Shown here: positions 24,039 to 35,799 of the stretch, piece after piece
Layout: every line of letters starts with the position of its first letter
Position numbering within the stretch: position 1 is the stretch's first letter
Assembly (NCBI RefSeq): GCF_031143425.1
Contig: NC_090447.1
Span: 850,025,760-850,089,759, forward strand
Source of the DNA: Pleurodeles waltl
Taxonomy: Eukaryota > Chordata > Amphibia > Caudata > Salamandridae
Length of the DNA: 64,000 nt
Direction: 5' to 3'
Translations under genes and position numbers: made by a program
The notes under the pieces: generated by a model
The model's input: only the letters and a program-made list of their open reading frames with translations
What the model was told of the DNA's origin: nothing
The model's database searches: none

Positions 24039-25614
24039 TCCCTGCATCATGGCCTACTTTCACCAAGGTCCTACGTTTTGTCAAATCCCAGTCTCACTAC
24101 AACAACACTCAATGACTGTTCTGCAATCCACTGTATGACTTGTCACCATTGCCAGTGAATGTCTCTCTCCTACTATTTGCCAATTCCTGTCCCTCTGCAC
24201 TGTCTGTGACATCACCCCAGCATGTCAGGAGCATCATCCACACCCCTTCTGTAGGATCACCATGTAAGAATGCACCAGAACGGACCCAGCAAACATGGAC
24301 AATGGACATTTTGCAATACAGCACCTATAAATGAATAGCACTTGCACACCTATCATGTCTCTGTGTTATTTCACACTTCAACTGTGCAGTACATAACTCC
24401 AAAGTGCCTGTGTGGCAACCATGTAGATTGTCAATACAGCTGTCCTGATATCATGTAGTCTGAAACATCTGTGCAGTGGCCAGGATTGCATCATAGCCTT
24501 ACCATACTGAGGAGAATAACTGATGAAGGGACTAACCACACACAATCATGCTGTGTTGGACAGAATGATGCACCATCTATAGCTATTCTAGTCAACTAAT
24601 GGTGGCTGATAAATGTAGGCACCATGCAATACTAAAACATTAAATTATGCTGCAAAATGTAAGGAAACATTAACAAATTACACTGCATCAATCACCCTTT
24701 CTGAGTATACTTCCATGAAGGAAAGTCATGCTGAATTAGTACACACATGATGTAGGTCAGCAATGAAGGCAACAAGACAAGAGTGTTAACAACTCCTCAT
24801 CTACAAAGATCTCCCTGAACTTCACACTGCAGTCCGACCTATTAAATTACCCACAATAACAAGTCTGGAAGCACACTTTGTGAAGTAGAATACATACTCA
24901 CCAACACAAAACCTTGGTGATCAATGCAAACTACCAATGGTGGGTCTCCCAAATGGTGGATACTTACCAAGTTAGCACACGGGTAGCTGGCATGTTAAAC
25001 CTCAATTTCCTGGGGATGGCGAGCATAGGACACAAATGTCATACAAAAACATTCAGCTACACTGATGTCAAGGCCATGATAAAGTAGCACCTAACGCATC
25101 ATGTAAAGGGTTAACTATATATTTATTACTATTTATTAACACAAGAGGCAACTAAGGGAAAGGTAATACCTACACTAATCTAACCTGACTACTACTAACC
25201 CACAACTGTCCCTAACTAACCTAAGCTAAACTTACTCTACACATGTAACGAAACGATCTAAACATCAACCCCCCACCCACCATTATGAGACAGGACACAT
25301 GCAGGACAACACTTACTAACCTACACACATACTATACTATCCTAAACAAACATATATTTTTTTGTCAATTTTTGTATATTTTTTATATATATATATATAT
25401 TTTTTTAAATAACAGGAATCCCAACATTGCCCCCCACCCACCCACCCACACAAAAAATAAAGATAGAAAGAATAAGGACCCCCCACCCTCTTCCCTAACA
25501 CTAACTAAGCTAATTACCTATACTAACCTAATACTAATCCCCAAAACCCAACTATCAGTAGAAAATAGGAAAGAGGAGAGAGGGGAGGGGTAAAAGTTCA
25601 ACAGGGCAAAAGTC
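24039..25614. other. Non-coding spacer between convergent accessory genes
   Basis: No gene is seen. On the minus strand AATAAA at 25,137-25,132 and 25,127-25,122 lies about 480 bp past the stop of the Myb-like gene and may serve as its polyadenylation signal. A (TA)n tract lies at 25,384-25,401. The strand is rich in short CTAAC repeats (25,140-25,260, 25,490-25,540). Confidence 0.4.
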
Positions 25615-28600
25615 CTAGAGGTTCGCCCTCCGTAGGGTCCGCCTGATGGAGCTGACCCTTTTTTTTATATAGGCCACATCCTGGCTCAGGTTGTCCACCT
25701 TATTGAACAGCTTGTCCAATTTTCTACTCAATGCCAGGAATGCGGCTGGGTCCACAGGAGGGGCAGATGTAGTTTGTGTGCCGGCCGAGGTTAAGCTTGT
25801 GCCAGGAGTTGACTGCCCACTGGACTGTCCTGGTTGTAGAACATGGCTGGGTCCAGGTCTTGAGGATGAGCCAGGGTCTACTGTTCCCGACGTTGCTGGG
25901 GCCACTTGGGGAGACCTGGTGGATGTGGTGTTGGTGGCTGTTGTGGGCAATGTAGGCCGACCCTGTGGTGAGGCCCACCATGCCCCGGAGGCCCGATCTG
26001 AGTGATATTTGCGGGCCATCCTCCGGTACCCAGACTGCACCTGCAGGATGTGCCTGTATCCCATGGCACGCCTCTCAAATTGGTGTCTATCTGCGGCACT
26101 CATGTTTGCAGCTGTGAAGAGAAAAGGCAAATATTTTCCTTTGCAATTGCATTGGGTGGAATAGCACAATGGGTTATTTGTACATTACTAGTAATGTATT
26201 TGTTGCAGCAATTGTCACAACATAGTTCACTTAAAGGCTCAGAGGAAGTACATGTGAAGCCTGCATACATAAGGGCATCTCACACCTAGCATATCCATGT
26301 CTCTACAGGATGGATGACATCACCCTAAACTACTCATCCAAATTATGCCTAAGGCATCTGACATTATGGCTGCACCTCTTCCGCATACTGACTTCACTAC
26401 ATATATCACTCTATGTGATAACTATCACAATCCTCACTCAATGCCATTTGTAATTTGTTGTGTGCTAATATTGAACCCATGGGCCATAACCGAATGTGTA
26501 CACTAGGGGCCAGATGTAGGAAGATGGAAAATTGCGACTTGCAATTTGCTATGCAGAACGGTGTCTCCGACACCGTCTGCGAGTCGCTATGGGGTCGCTA
26601 AGACCCACCTCATTAACATCAATGATGTGGGTCCCAATTTGCGCCACCTTAGCGACTATGGGCACTCACGGGGATGGAGGTCTGCTGGGAACAGCAGACC
26701 TCCATGGCCGTGACTGCTTTGAAATAAAGCCGGTTATTTTTTCCCAAGTGTAGCCCGTTTACCTGAAAGGAAAACAAGCTGCACTTAGAAAAAAAAACCA
26801 AATCTTGAGTTTTGGATTATTTCAGGGCAGGTAGTGGTCCCATGGACCACTGGCTGTTTTGAAAAACTTTTTGTGTCCACTCACAAAGGGGAAGGGTTCC
26901 TATGGGGACCCCTTCCAGTTAGCGAGTGGGTTACCATCCACTTCAAGTGGATGGTAACTGCGACTCCCTTTGCGACCACGTACTCGGTCGCAAATGGAAT
27001 TGCATACCACTGCGAGTCGCAAATAGGACGGGAACACCCCTTCCTATTTGCGAGTCGGAAATGCATTTTGCAAGTATGTTCAGAATCACAAAATACATTT
27101 CTGCATAGCAAACAGACGTTTGCGACTCACAAAGAGCAATTTATGCCATTTGCAACTTGAAAACTGTTTGCTACATCTGGCCCTAGGTTCTAAACAAAGT
27201 TGCTAAAGGTCACAAGTACGTGTAACATACTGGTTGCTACAGTCCTAGGTACCCTGTTTCCCATTAACATGGCAGTCTTTGAGGGTGGGGTGGGAAGAAC
27301 AACCAACAATCCCATGTTCAATGCACACCCAGGAGTGTATAGAAAGGTCAACAAGTATGTACCTTCACACACAACACCTATGCAGGGCTAGCAACACGTT
27401 GGAGTCAGCCAAACATTGTCACATCCAAGGTCCAACCATGTCAAAATGCTCTAACTTAGGCCAACATCACATACTATCAGTGAGGCATGTTTTACAACAC
27501 ATACAGAGGAGCTAGAACACCCATGATCATGAGTCGACGGAACACCTAGGCCATTGCACTCTAGTCACACACACTTCTAGTTCAACTAGTGGAAGTACAT
27601 GCCCCCGGAAGATCCAACCTACAGTGTACACAGTGCATCCTCAACTAGGAAGATGCACATTTCATCAAAGCCATTTGCCAAGGCTATCTGGGAGAATGTC
27701 AGTCTGATATGCAGACTCAGTTCAAGCCAAGTCCCAGAGCAAGTTTTACATTAACCAGCGTATTCCACATGACTCATCCCATTCCCCATTGCGGCCCAAC
27801 TGGAATGACCTACAGCCCCTAAATCTGAGAGATGGCTAAGTATTGGTCTACAGAAACAGAAGTGATATTTGAAATCCCACTAAAGCAACAATGCCAATGA
27901 ACGGGCAGCGCATCAAATCATGAATTTTGTTGAACACACAGTAGTCCATCATGCATCACTAGCATAAAATTAAACATAGCACTCAGGCCACACTCACTGT
28001 AGGTATCGGGGTCCTCAAAATGTGCCACCTCGCCCACGGTGTACGGTGCTGGTCCACCTGTAAAGCATCAAAGGAAGAATATACCTAGACTCGGTGCTCT
28101 GACAAATGATTGCAGTTACTATGACACTGTGTGAATATGACATGGTAATAATACACTTTCCCACATGCTCATACTGCATGGATGATTTTTTATAAACATT
28201 AACATTGGATGAGTCTCCTACTACAGTTACAGACCCTACTACACACATGCAGTGGCCAGGACACTGAGGTGTTGTCAAAGATACCCCTCCATTAGTATGC
28301 CCCAACAATTATGGCTTGCATACATCTCATCATGTGCATCCCAGAGAGACATCCAAAAGCTGGTTACTTGAGGACTGCATGACCCCTCACAATCAAACAG
28401 GCTATGTGGACATTTTCAACACACAGCATCCAGACACACATGTGACATATGTGTGGACAACATAGCTGACTTCATGTGACGTGAAGCCAGCACACATTTA
28501 TAGCATCATCATGGGTATACAATTTTCTGTCTAGCTATGGCGTCAACATATGTAGGTATTTTGTTTCTACATGACTTTCTCACTGGCCAATATGACCTTT

Positions 28601-30067
28601 AGGTTTAAGATAGAGGCATTAACGTGTCGCTTGTCTGACACAAAGGCAATACTACATTACATACAGCTACAGGCATCCGGTATGTGTTGAAAACATGAGC
28701 CATCTGACTGCTAGCATTGGTCTTCCGACACATTCTGCAACAAATACACATTAGGGGCCATATTTATACTTTTCGACGCACAACTACGCCAACGCAGTTG
28801 TGCGTCAAAAAATCTAACGCCGGCTAACGCCATTCTGAAGCGCCATGCGGGCGCCGTATTTATTCAATGACGTTAGCCGGCGGAGCTGCCTGGTGTGCGT
28901 GAAAAAAAATGACGTACACCAGGCAGTGCCGGCGTAGGGGAATATGGAGCTTGGGCGCCAAAAAATGGGGCAAGTCAGGCTGAGGCAAAATTTTCGCCTC
29001 AACCTGATTTGCGCAATTTTTTTAAACTCCCAACCCCCATTGCAATGACTCCTGTCTTAGCAAAGACAGGAGTCATGCCCCCTTGCCCAATAGCCATGCC
29101 CAGGGGACTTCTGTCCCCTGGGCATGGTCATTGGGCATAGTGGCATGTAGGGGGGCACAAATCAGGCCCCCCTATGCCACACAAAAAATAAATAAAAATT
29201 ACTTACCTGAACTTACCTTATGTTCCCTGGGATGGGTCCCTCCATCCTTAGGCGTCCTCCTGGGGTGGGCAAGGGTGACAGGGGGGGTCCCTGGGGGCAT
29301 GGGAGGGCACCTCTGGGCTCCTATCCAAGCCCACAGGTCCCTTAACGCCTGCCCTGACCAGGCGCTAAAAAACGACGCAAAAGCGGCTGGACGTCATTTA
29401 TTTTGACCCGCCCACTCCCGGGCGTGATTTTTGCCCGGGAGTGTAAATACGGCGCACATGCCTCGGAGTCAATTTTTTAGACGGGAACGCCTACCTTGCA
29501 TATCATTAACGCAAAGTAGGTGTCCACGCTAAAAAGTGATGCAAACTCCATGGACTTTGGCGCTAGACGCGTCTAACGCCAGAGTATAAATATGGAGTTA
29601 GTTTTGCGTCGAATGTGCGTTAAAAAAAAAGACGCCTATCCGGCGCAAACGGAGTATAAATATGGCCCTAGGTTTCCCTAGCATTATACACAGTCAGCTA
29701 CTTATCTAGCAGATTGGGTAACAATCATCACATGTCCCCACACAGATTTCATTTATTCACATGTAATTTATTTGTACTCACCAACATGGCCACCAATCCT
29801 GATTCCCAGGTGGTCCAGCAGGTCCTTCTCCCTGGATATGAGATCAGCCCAGCGGTGCTTCAGTTGATGCTCATTCCTCATGCTCCCGTAGACCCGGACC
29901 AAGTGATGGCGCACCTTCCCCCACCGGACTTTCCGTGCCTCCGTGTGATACCCCTGTATCACACGGCCCCCAGCCTCCAGCATGAGTGGGAGGAAATGGC
30001 AAACGAGCCAAATATATCCCCCCAATTCCTCCTCACCCATCCTGGCAAGCCGAGGCCTACCTGACAT
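25615..30067 (-). CDS. Myb/SANT-like Harbinger accessory protein, 280 aa, intact over three exons
   Basis: Exons are 30067-29782, 28057-27998 and 26111-25615, total 843 bp with no stop until TAA/TAG class stop at 25,615. Donors are GTGAGT and GTGAGT; acceptors are TTTACAG and TTCACAG. Phases agree (1 and 1). Residues about 10-85 form a trihelix-type Myb/SANT domain with spaced tryptophans (W20 in YIW, W49 in VRW, W73 in KHRWADL). The middle is Thr/Ser/Pro/Gln-rich. Residues about 236-280 form a basic coiled coil (FLALSRKLDKLFNKVDNLSQ). Proteins of this kind help Harbinger transposases reach the nucleus and bind the transposon ends. An in-frame ATG 12 codons upstream is possible, but MSGRPRL is the better start. 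Both introns hold MITEs. It lies on the same strand as the transposase, 3.5 kb downstream of it. Confidence 0.82.
26507..27183. mobile_element. 677-bp Harbinger-type MITE in intron 2 of the Myb-like gene
   Basis: Terminal inverted repeats are GGGCCAGATGTAG and CTACATCTGGCCC. They are flanked by TAG at 26,504-26,506 and 27,184-27,186. The interior is rich in TTGCGACT/AGTCGCAA motifs. This family differs from the two other MITE families in the window. Confidence 0.9.
28755..29668. mobile_element. Harbinger MITE, GTATAAATATGCCCC family, in intron 1
   Basis: The ends are GGGCCATATTTATAC and GTATAAATATGGCCC, with TAG on both sides (28,752-28,754 and 29,669-29,671). It lies between exons 1 and 2 of the Myb-like gene. 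Its right ~330 bp are closely similar to the right terminus of element 2 at 35,345-35,687. Confidence 0.93.
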
Positions 30068-30680
30068 ATTTAGTAATTTAAAGGAGAAAAATGAGATAGA
30101 CAAGTAAAAGTGGGAAATGGGGAAAGGTAGAGTAGTGAAGGAAAAATGAAACTTAATAAAAATAGCCCAACTAACCCCAAAGTTAAACTACCCAGAACAG
30201 ACTCCCACAGACAATACAAACAAAAACAGGATTGGACAAAAGTACACTAAACAGACTAAGACAATATTACACAACAAGACTAGGAACACAAAAAGACAAA
30301 ATACAAGGTACACAGGACACAAAAGCAGTTAAACACAGGACTACACTTTCAACACAACCACACAGTCTAGAAAAGATCTGAGACTGCAAAGTGAAAGTGA
30401 AAGTTAACTCACAGTACAGATTTTGTAAACAGGATATCCTATTACATCACTTCCTGCATAAAATGGCCGCCGTTTTTATTTTTCCGTTTTGCGTCATATT
30501 TTCACGCATACACATTGTGCGTCATATTTTTTGACGCATAACATTGCACATAATGCAGAGTCAAAAGTAATTTCTTCATTGTTCCCTTACATTTCTGTGT
30601 GAGGCTGAGTTTACAGTTCTAGAGCAGAATTATAATTTTCTGGCAAAGATGTGAAACATATATGACCATTTATATTTGAC
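30068..30680. promoter_or_regulatory. Upstream region of the Myb-like gene
   Basis: This holds A-rich leader-like sequence and then motifs TGCGTCATATTTT and TTTTTGACGCATAAC (30,490-30,545) that echo the GACGCA words of the element ends. A promoter is expected here because the gene starts at 30,067. No TATA box is placed with confidence. Confidence 0.3.
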
Positions 30681-32145
30681 TCTGCATTCTGTGCACTCCT
30701 GTACGTGAAAATATTATGACGCCCATGCTGTCTGCGTGGAATTTTGACGCTTCACACCCAATATGGTGGACATGTACTGTAGCTTATTAATTTATTAATT
30801 TTCATCTCCGATTTTTTGATTCTGCATTCTGTGCACTCCTGTACGTGGAAAAATTATGACGCCCATGCTGTCTGCGTGGAAATTTGACGCTTCATACCCA
30901 ATATGGTGGACATGTACTGTAGCTTATTAATTTATTAATTTTCATCTCCGATTTTTTGACTCTGCATTCTGTGCACTCCTGTACGTGGAAAAATTATGAC
31001 GCCCATGCTGTATGCGTGGAAATTTGACGCTTCATACCCAATATGGTGGACATGTACTGTAGCTTATTAATTTATTAATTTTCATCTCCTATTTTTTGAC
31101 TCTGCATTCTGTGCACTCCTGTACGTGAAACTATTATGACGCCCATGCTGTCTGCGTGGAAATTTGACGCTTCATACCCAATATGGTGGACATGTACTGT
31201 AGCTTATTAATTTATTAATTTTCATCTCCGATTTTTTGACTCTGCATTCTGTGCACTCCTGTACGTGGAAAAATGATGACGCCCATGCTGTCTGCGTGGA
31301 AATTTGACACTTCATACCCAATATGGTGGACATGTACTGTAGCTTATTAATTTATTAATTTTCATCTCTGATTTTTTGACTCTGTATTCTGTGCACTCCT
31401 GTACGTGGAAAAATTATGACGCCCATGCTGTATGCGTGGAAATTTGACGCTTCATACCCAATATGGTGGACATGTACTGTAGCTTATTAATTTATTAATT
31501 TTCATCTCCTATTTTTTGACTCTGCATTCTGTGCACTCCTGTACGTGAAAATATTATGACGCCCATGCTGTCTGCGTGGAAATTTGACGCTTCATACCCA
31601 ATATGGTGGACATGTACTGTAGCTTATTAATTTATTAATTTTCATCTCCGATTTTTTGACTCTGCATTCTGTGCACTCCTGTACGTTGAAAAATGATGAC
31701 GCCCATGCTGTCTGCGTGGAAATTTGACGCTTCATACCCAATATGGTGGACATGTACTGTAGCTTATTAATTTATTAATTTTCATCTCCGATTTTTTGAC
31801 TCTGCATTCTGAGCACTCGTGCACGTGGAAAAATTATGACGCCCATGCTGTATGCGTGGAAATTTGACGCTTCATACCCAATATGGTGGACATGTACTGT
31901 AGCTTATTAATTTATTAATTTTCATCTCCTATTTTTTGACTCTGCATTCTGTGCACTCCTGTACGTGAAAATATTATGACGCCCATGCTGTCTGCGTGGA
32001 AATTTGACGCTTCATACCCAATATGGTGGACATGTACTGTAGCTTATTAATTTATTAATTTTCATCTCCGATTTTTTAACTCTGCATTCTGTGCACTCCT
32101 GTACGTGGAAAAATTATGACGCCCATGCTGTATGCGTGGAATTTT
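30681..32145. repeat. 140-bp satellite with a three-unit (420-bp) higher-order period
   Basis: TCTGCATTCTGTGCACTCCT (or close) starts at 30,681 and every 140 bp after it: 30,821, 30,961, 31,101, 31,241, 31,381, 31,521, 31,661, 31,801, 31,941 and 32,081. There are ten full units and a partial one, with no net indels. Diagnostic differences recur every third unit. GTGAAA marks units 1, 4, 7 and 10. TATGCGTGG with CTCCT marks units 3, 6 and 9. ATGATG appears in 5 and 8. The array lies between the transposase 3' end and the Myb-like gene promoter. Confidence 0.97.
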
Positions 32146-33492
32146 GCCGCATTATTAAATGATGTCTTCATTTTTTACAGTTGGGGAAGGTAATTTGTCA
32201 TGGCCAAACGGTGCTATGTGATACACATTTGTGGTTAGCTATGACACATGTCCCTTATTGGATGTATAGATGGCATTCACACTGTAATAATTATGATACC
32301 TTCAGAAAATGTATTAACCATATTTGTACATATATTTGGGGTAATTGCTGATGGCTATTTTGAAATGATGAATGGTATACCATGATGTATTCCTTCTCTA
32401 AAATGTGCCCACAATTTTCATCGTAATGCATATATCTATATTCCAAACAGGGAGTGCAATAGTCACTTACATTTTTTATGGGGCTAACCATGTCCTATTA
32501 TGATTTTGTGTATCTGATTTGTGTTTGACTTTTGACATGTAGGCCACACATGCGCCTTATGCATGTGTTTACTTCACAAGTACATGATTTTTGTATATTT
32601 GGGGGGCGGTAGAGGTGGACTTAGGCCCCCAGCACCCTACGCATTGCCCTTCCAGATTTGCTGATTTATCCATGGCTTTCATTTATTCGGTTATGCAAAA
32701 CCTGCAGCAGCAGGCTAATGTAAGGCCATAGGGTATGAATCACTGTTGGCCATTCATTCATCTCATTTGCCCATTTGACGTTTGCACTATTGTTGATTTG
32801 GAGCAATCTGACATACCATTTTCCAATGACTATGTTTGCTAACTCTCAGCGTTCCTCATGTGCTGATGACAAATAGGTTGTTGATGTATGTGGCCCTTTA
32901 TGCATTACCTGGTTTAGTGGCATGTTAAATTTTGCCTGCTAGGTTTGAACTGGGACACTACTGTGATGGGCAGCTTGCAAATATTTGGTTGATTGGATGA
33001 CATATGGTTATATGTGTGTGGGAATGTGGATCCACTATCACCTGTCTGGGTGTATGTTGTCACTGTAACTTCAAGGTCTCCTCATGAGTTAGTGGCAGCT
33101 AATGTTGTTCCGATTGGGTATTGTTTATATCAAAAACTTGAGAGAAGCCATTGAGGACATGGTCACGTACACATGGATGGTCCCACCCTGTCACTGAACA
33201 CATGTAATGGGAATTTCAAATGATCTACATTTTTGGTCTGAGTGAGAGACTTTCTCAGGTGTCTGGATCGGGCGTGTGTAATTGGCACTTTGGTACTCCT
33301 GTTAGCCTCGGTGGATGGTAATGTATCATGTAACATCCTACCCTCTGTGCAGACATTTGTGATGTTTTTTTTTTGTGTGATGAGTATTTTATCATTATTG
33401 CTCAATGAGACGACATCCTTTTTCAGCAATTTAGAACTAAAGGTGGTCAGAAATGAATAGGCCAAAGCATGATGTGGTGTTTGTTATCGGTG
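32146..33492. other. Non-coding spacer within element 2
   Basis: AT-rich, with no supported gene. It separates the satellite from the transposase polyadenylation signal. Confidence 0.45.
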
Positions 33493-33498
33493 TTTATT
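33493..33498 (-). promoter_or_regulatory. AATAAA polyadenylation signal of the transposase gene
   Basis: On the minus strand AATAAA lies 33 bp past the transposase stop. The position is right for a polyadenylation signal. Confidence 0.55.
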
Positions 33499-33530
33499 TA
33501 CAATTGTGCTATAAGTGTTGATATAAGAAA

Positions 33531-35276
33531 TTAAGAAAAAAAATTATTGACAAGCTGTTCGCGCCTACGCACTCCTGCTGCCGTGTTTTGTTGTTCCCCC
33601 TCCTGTTGCAGGCCAGCATCCTCCTCTTCGTCATCTTCAGGCATGTCTGGGTTTACTTCAAGGAGGGGAATGTTCCTGTTTACACAAATGTTGTGCAATA
33701 TGGCACAAGTGAGTATGATCTTACAGACCATCTCTGGGGAATAGAGTAGGCTACCACCAGTGATGTCAAGGCAGCGGAACCTTGACTTTAGGATCCCAAA
33801 GGTCCGCTCAACAATGCTGCGTGTCCTCTTATGGGCATCGTTGTATGCCCGCTCTGCAGCAGTAGTGGGGTTCCCATATGGTGTCATTAGCCAAGGCTGG
33901 ATGCCATACCCCTGATCAGCTGAAATAGAAACACAGAATGGGATCAATTAGATGTAGTAAGCACTCTTGTACAGACCTTTGATTGCAGTAGTTGTCTTGT
34001 GTTGTCTGTGACTCTTTTGTGTACTAATGTGACAACCTATACTTGTAGGGTAAAAGTTTAGCATTGGGTTTTTTCCTTGGCTGAGCAAGTGTTTGTTAGC
34101 TAGCCTTTTGTCAGCAGTCTGTATTTTTTTTTTAATAACAGTGTGCCCTCCCTTGCATTGTGACTTGTGATACAGGTGTCCGTGTGTCTTCACTGGGGGT
34201 GAGATGATAGTTCCATGCAGAGTTAAAACATGAAAGTGTATTTGAAACGTTCATATGAAAGTACCCTGGACACCCCATACCTTAAGACTTATGCAATGTG
34301 TTAATGTACAGGTTATTGTGACACTTCCAATTTGCAAGGTGACATTTAGGCAACCACACTCATTCATGTCTTCACATTAAGCTGTGGAGTACATTCCAAT
34401 GTGCGACAGGTTCAATGGTGACTTCTGACACATGGCTAGTGATGTGAGTACCTCAGTGTGTTCCAGGCTAGGTGTTGCTATTGTGGTGTATGTGTTGTTT
34501 GTCCTAGAGGGTTGCTGTGCAGTGTGTATATGAGTTAGATTTTTGTCCTTACCAACAAGTAGTCCATTGCCATACCGTCCATCCTGGAAGTGTTGGTTGA
34601 TGATGCTGTGACGGAAGATGAATGCGTCATGTACACTCCCAGGATATTTAGCCACGATGTTGCTGATCAGTCCTTGGTGATCGACTATGGCCTGCACGTT
34701 GATTGAATGTGTGTGCTTCCTGTTGCGGTAGAGGTGTTCTGTAGCAGCAGGTGGCACAAGGCGTACGTGTGTGCAGTCGATTGCACCAAGGACGTGTGGG
34801 AAGCCACTGATGGCGTAGAACCCCTGTTTAGTTTCCTGCTGCTTCTGCAGTGTGTTAGGGAAGCAGATGTGGCGGGGTGTCAGGCGAATGATGGCATCCA
34901 GTACTTTTGGCAGGAATGCGTAGAATGATGGTTGTGATAATCCACCAACCAGGGCACCAGTTGTCTGAAACGAGCCACTTGCCAGCAGGTGAAGTACGGC
35001 AAGCAGCTTTGTTTCTGTTGGTATGGTGCGGGGTGTCACCAAAGTGGGGGCCAACTGCTGTTCGATATTTCTGAGCAGCTGCTGAATGGCCTGCCAGTTC
35101 AACCGGTACCTCTGGATGATGTCGTGTTCCCTGAGGCCATGCAGGGTTGTTCTTGGGCGGAATATCCTCTCCTGCCTTCTGCGCTGTCTTTGGGGTCCCT
35201 GCTGTTGTTGTTGTGGCTGCTGTTGTTGCTGCAGGGCTCTGCGTCTACGTGCACGCTGAATAAAAATCACCTCCAT
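33531..35276 (-). CDS. Harbinger transposase (DDE_Tnp_4 / HARBI1-like), 370 aa, intact over two exons
   Basis: Exon 1 is 35276-34553 and exon 2 is 33919-33531. The intron has a GTAAGG donor and a CTATTTCAG acceptor, phase 1, and the joined frame is open for 370 codons. The N-terminus is Arg- and Gln-rich (residues 8-36), then a helix-turn-helix-like region (about 45-120), then the catalytic core. The three acidic catalytic residues are present: D167 in GAIDCTH, D217 in GSVHD and E279 in IVERTFG. The HNIC motif that follows E279 and an acidic tail before NNFFS also match the family. The enzyme cuts and joins DNA at TWA-type targets in the nucleus, with a Myb-like partner. Length is normal for HARBI1-like proteins (about 350-400 aa). 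No damaging lesion is seen. Confidence 0.93.
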
Positions 35277-35344
35277 GTCTCCCTGTTGCTGCTCTGCTGC
35301 TCTGCTGCTCTGTTGTTTGTTCTGTGTGTTCTGATTAAATACAG

Positions 35345-35687
35345 GTGTGTTTGCCCCATTTTAACGCCTGCCCTGACCCAGGCGTTAAATTTTGATGCAC
35401 ATCGGGTTTTGCGTCATTTTTTTGCTCCGCCTACCGGCCGGGAGTCCTTTTTGCCCAGAAGCATAAATACGACGCGCGGCAGTGTGCGTCGTTTTTTGGA
35501 CGGGAACGCCTACCCTGCATATCATTAACGCAGGGCGGGGTGCCCCTTCCAGAAAACGGCGCACACTGCGGATTTTGCTTGTGCGCGGCCTCGGGCGTCA
35601 GGGTTTAAATATGGGGCAACGTTTGCGCTGATTGTGCGTCAACATTTTTGACGCACATTCGGCGCAAACGGAGTATAAATATGCCCC
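35345..35687 (-). repeat. Right terminal region of element 2, shared with the MITEs
   Basis: About 340 bp, from TTAACGCCTGCCCTGAC to GTATAAATATGCCCC, align by eye in the same order with the right ends of the MITEs at 28,755 and 40,057. Shared blocks are ACGGGAACGCCTACC..TGCATATCATTAACGC and GGCGCAAACGGAGTATAAAT. It includes the 5' untranslated region and presumably the promoter of the transposase. Confidence 0.88.
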
Positions 35688-35799
35688 CCAGTCTCCAGGC
35701 TGGATCTCATTAGGCTTGGCATTTTTCTTTGCGCTAGCTCTTGGATTGGTGGCTTTCCTCCTGTTGAGAACTTCTGAATCATTTATCGGGTGTGGAAAT

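Larger units (their letters stand above)
23438..35687 (-). mobile_element. PIF/Harbinger element 2, coding genes intact, left end not found
   Basis: The right terminus is GAGTATAAATATGCCCC (about 35,671-35,687), directly upstream of the transposase on the minus strand. The element holds an intact two-exon transposase, an intact three-exon Myb-like gene and a 140-bp satellite. A plus-strand accessory exon at the left margin may also belong. The opposite terminus (GGGGCATATTTATAC-like) is not present to the left of the genes. It was probably lost at the junction near 23,437, so the left coordinate is a guess. The termini at 28,755 and 29,668 belong to a MITE inside an intron, not to this element. 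Confidence 0.75.

Noticed and set aside
30681..32145. CRISPR-like reading of the 140-bp periodicity
   Set aside because: Whole units are repeated with no unique spacers, and the context is a eukaryotic transposon; it is a satellite.
28755..35687. Element 2 spanning from the GGGCCATATTTATAC at 28,755 to 35,687
   Set aside because: The terminus at 28,755 pairs with the one ending at 29,668 and both have TAG beside them, so it is a separate MITE; the Myb-like gene also extends left of 28,755.
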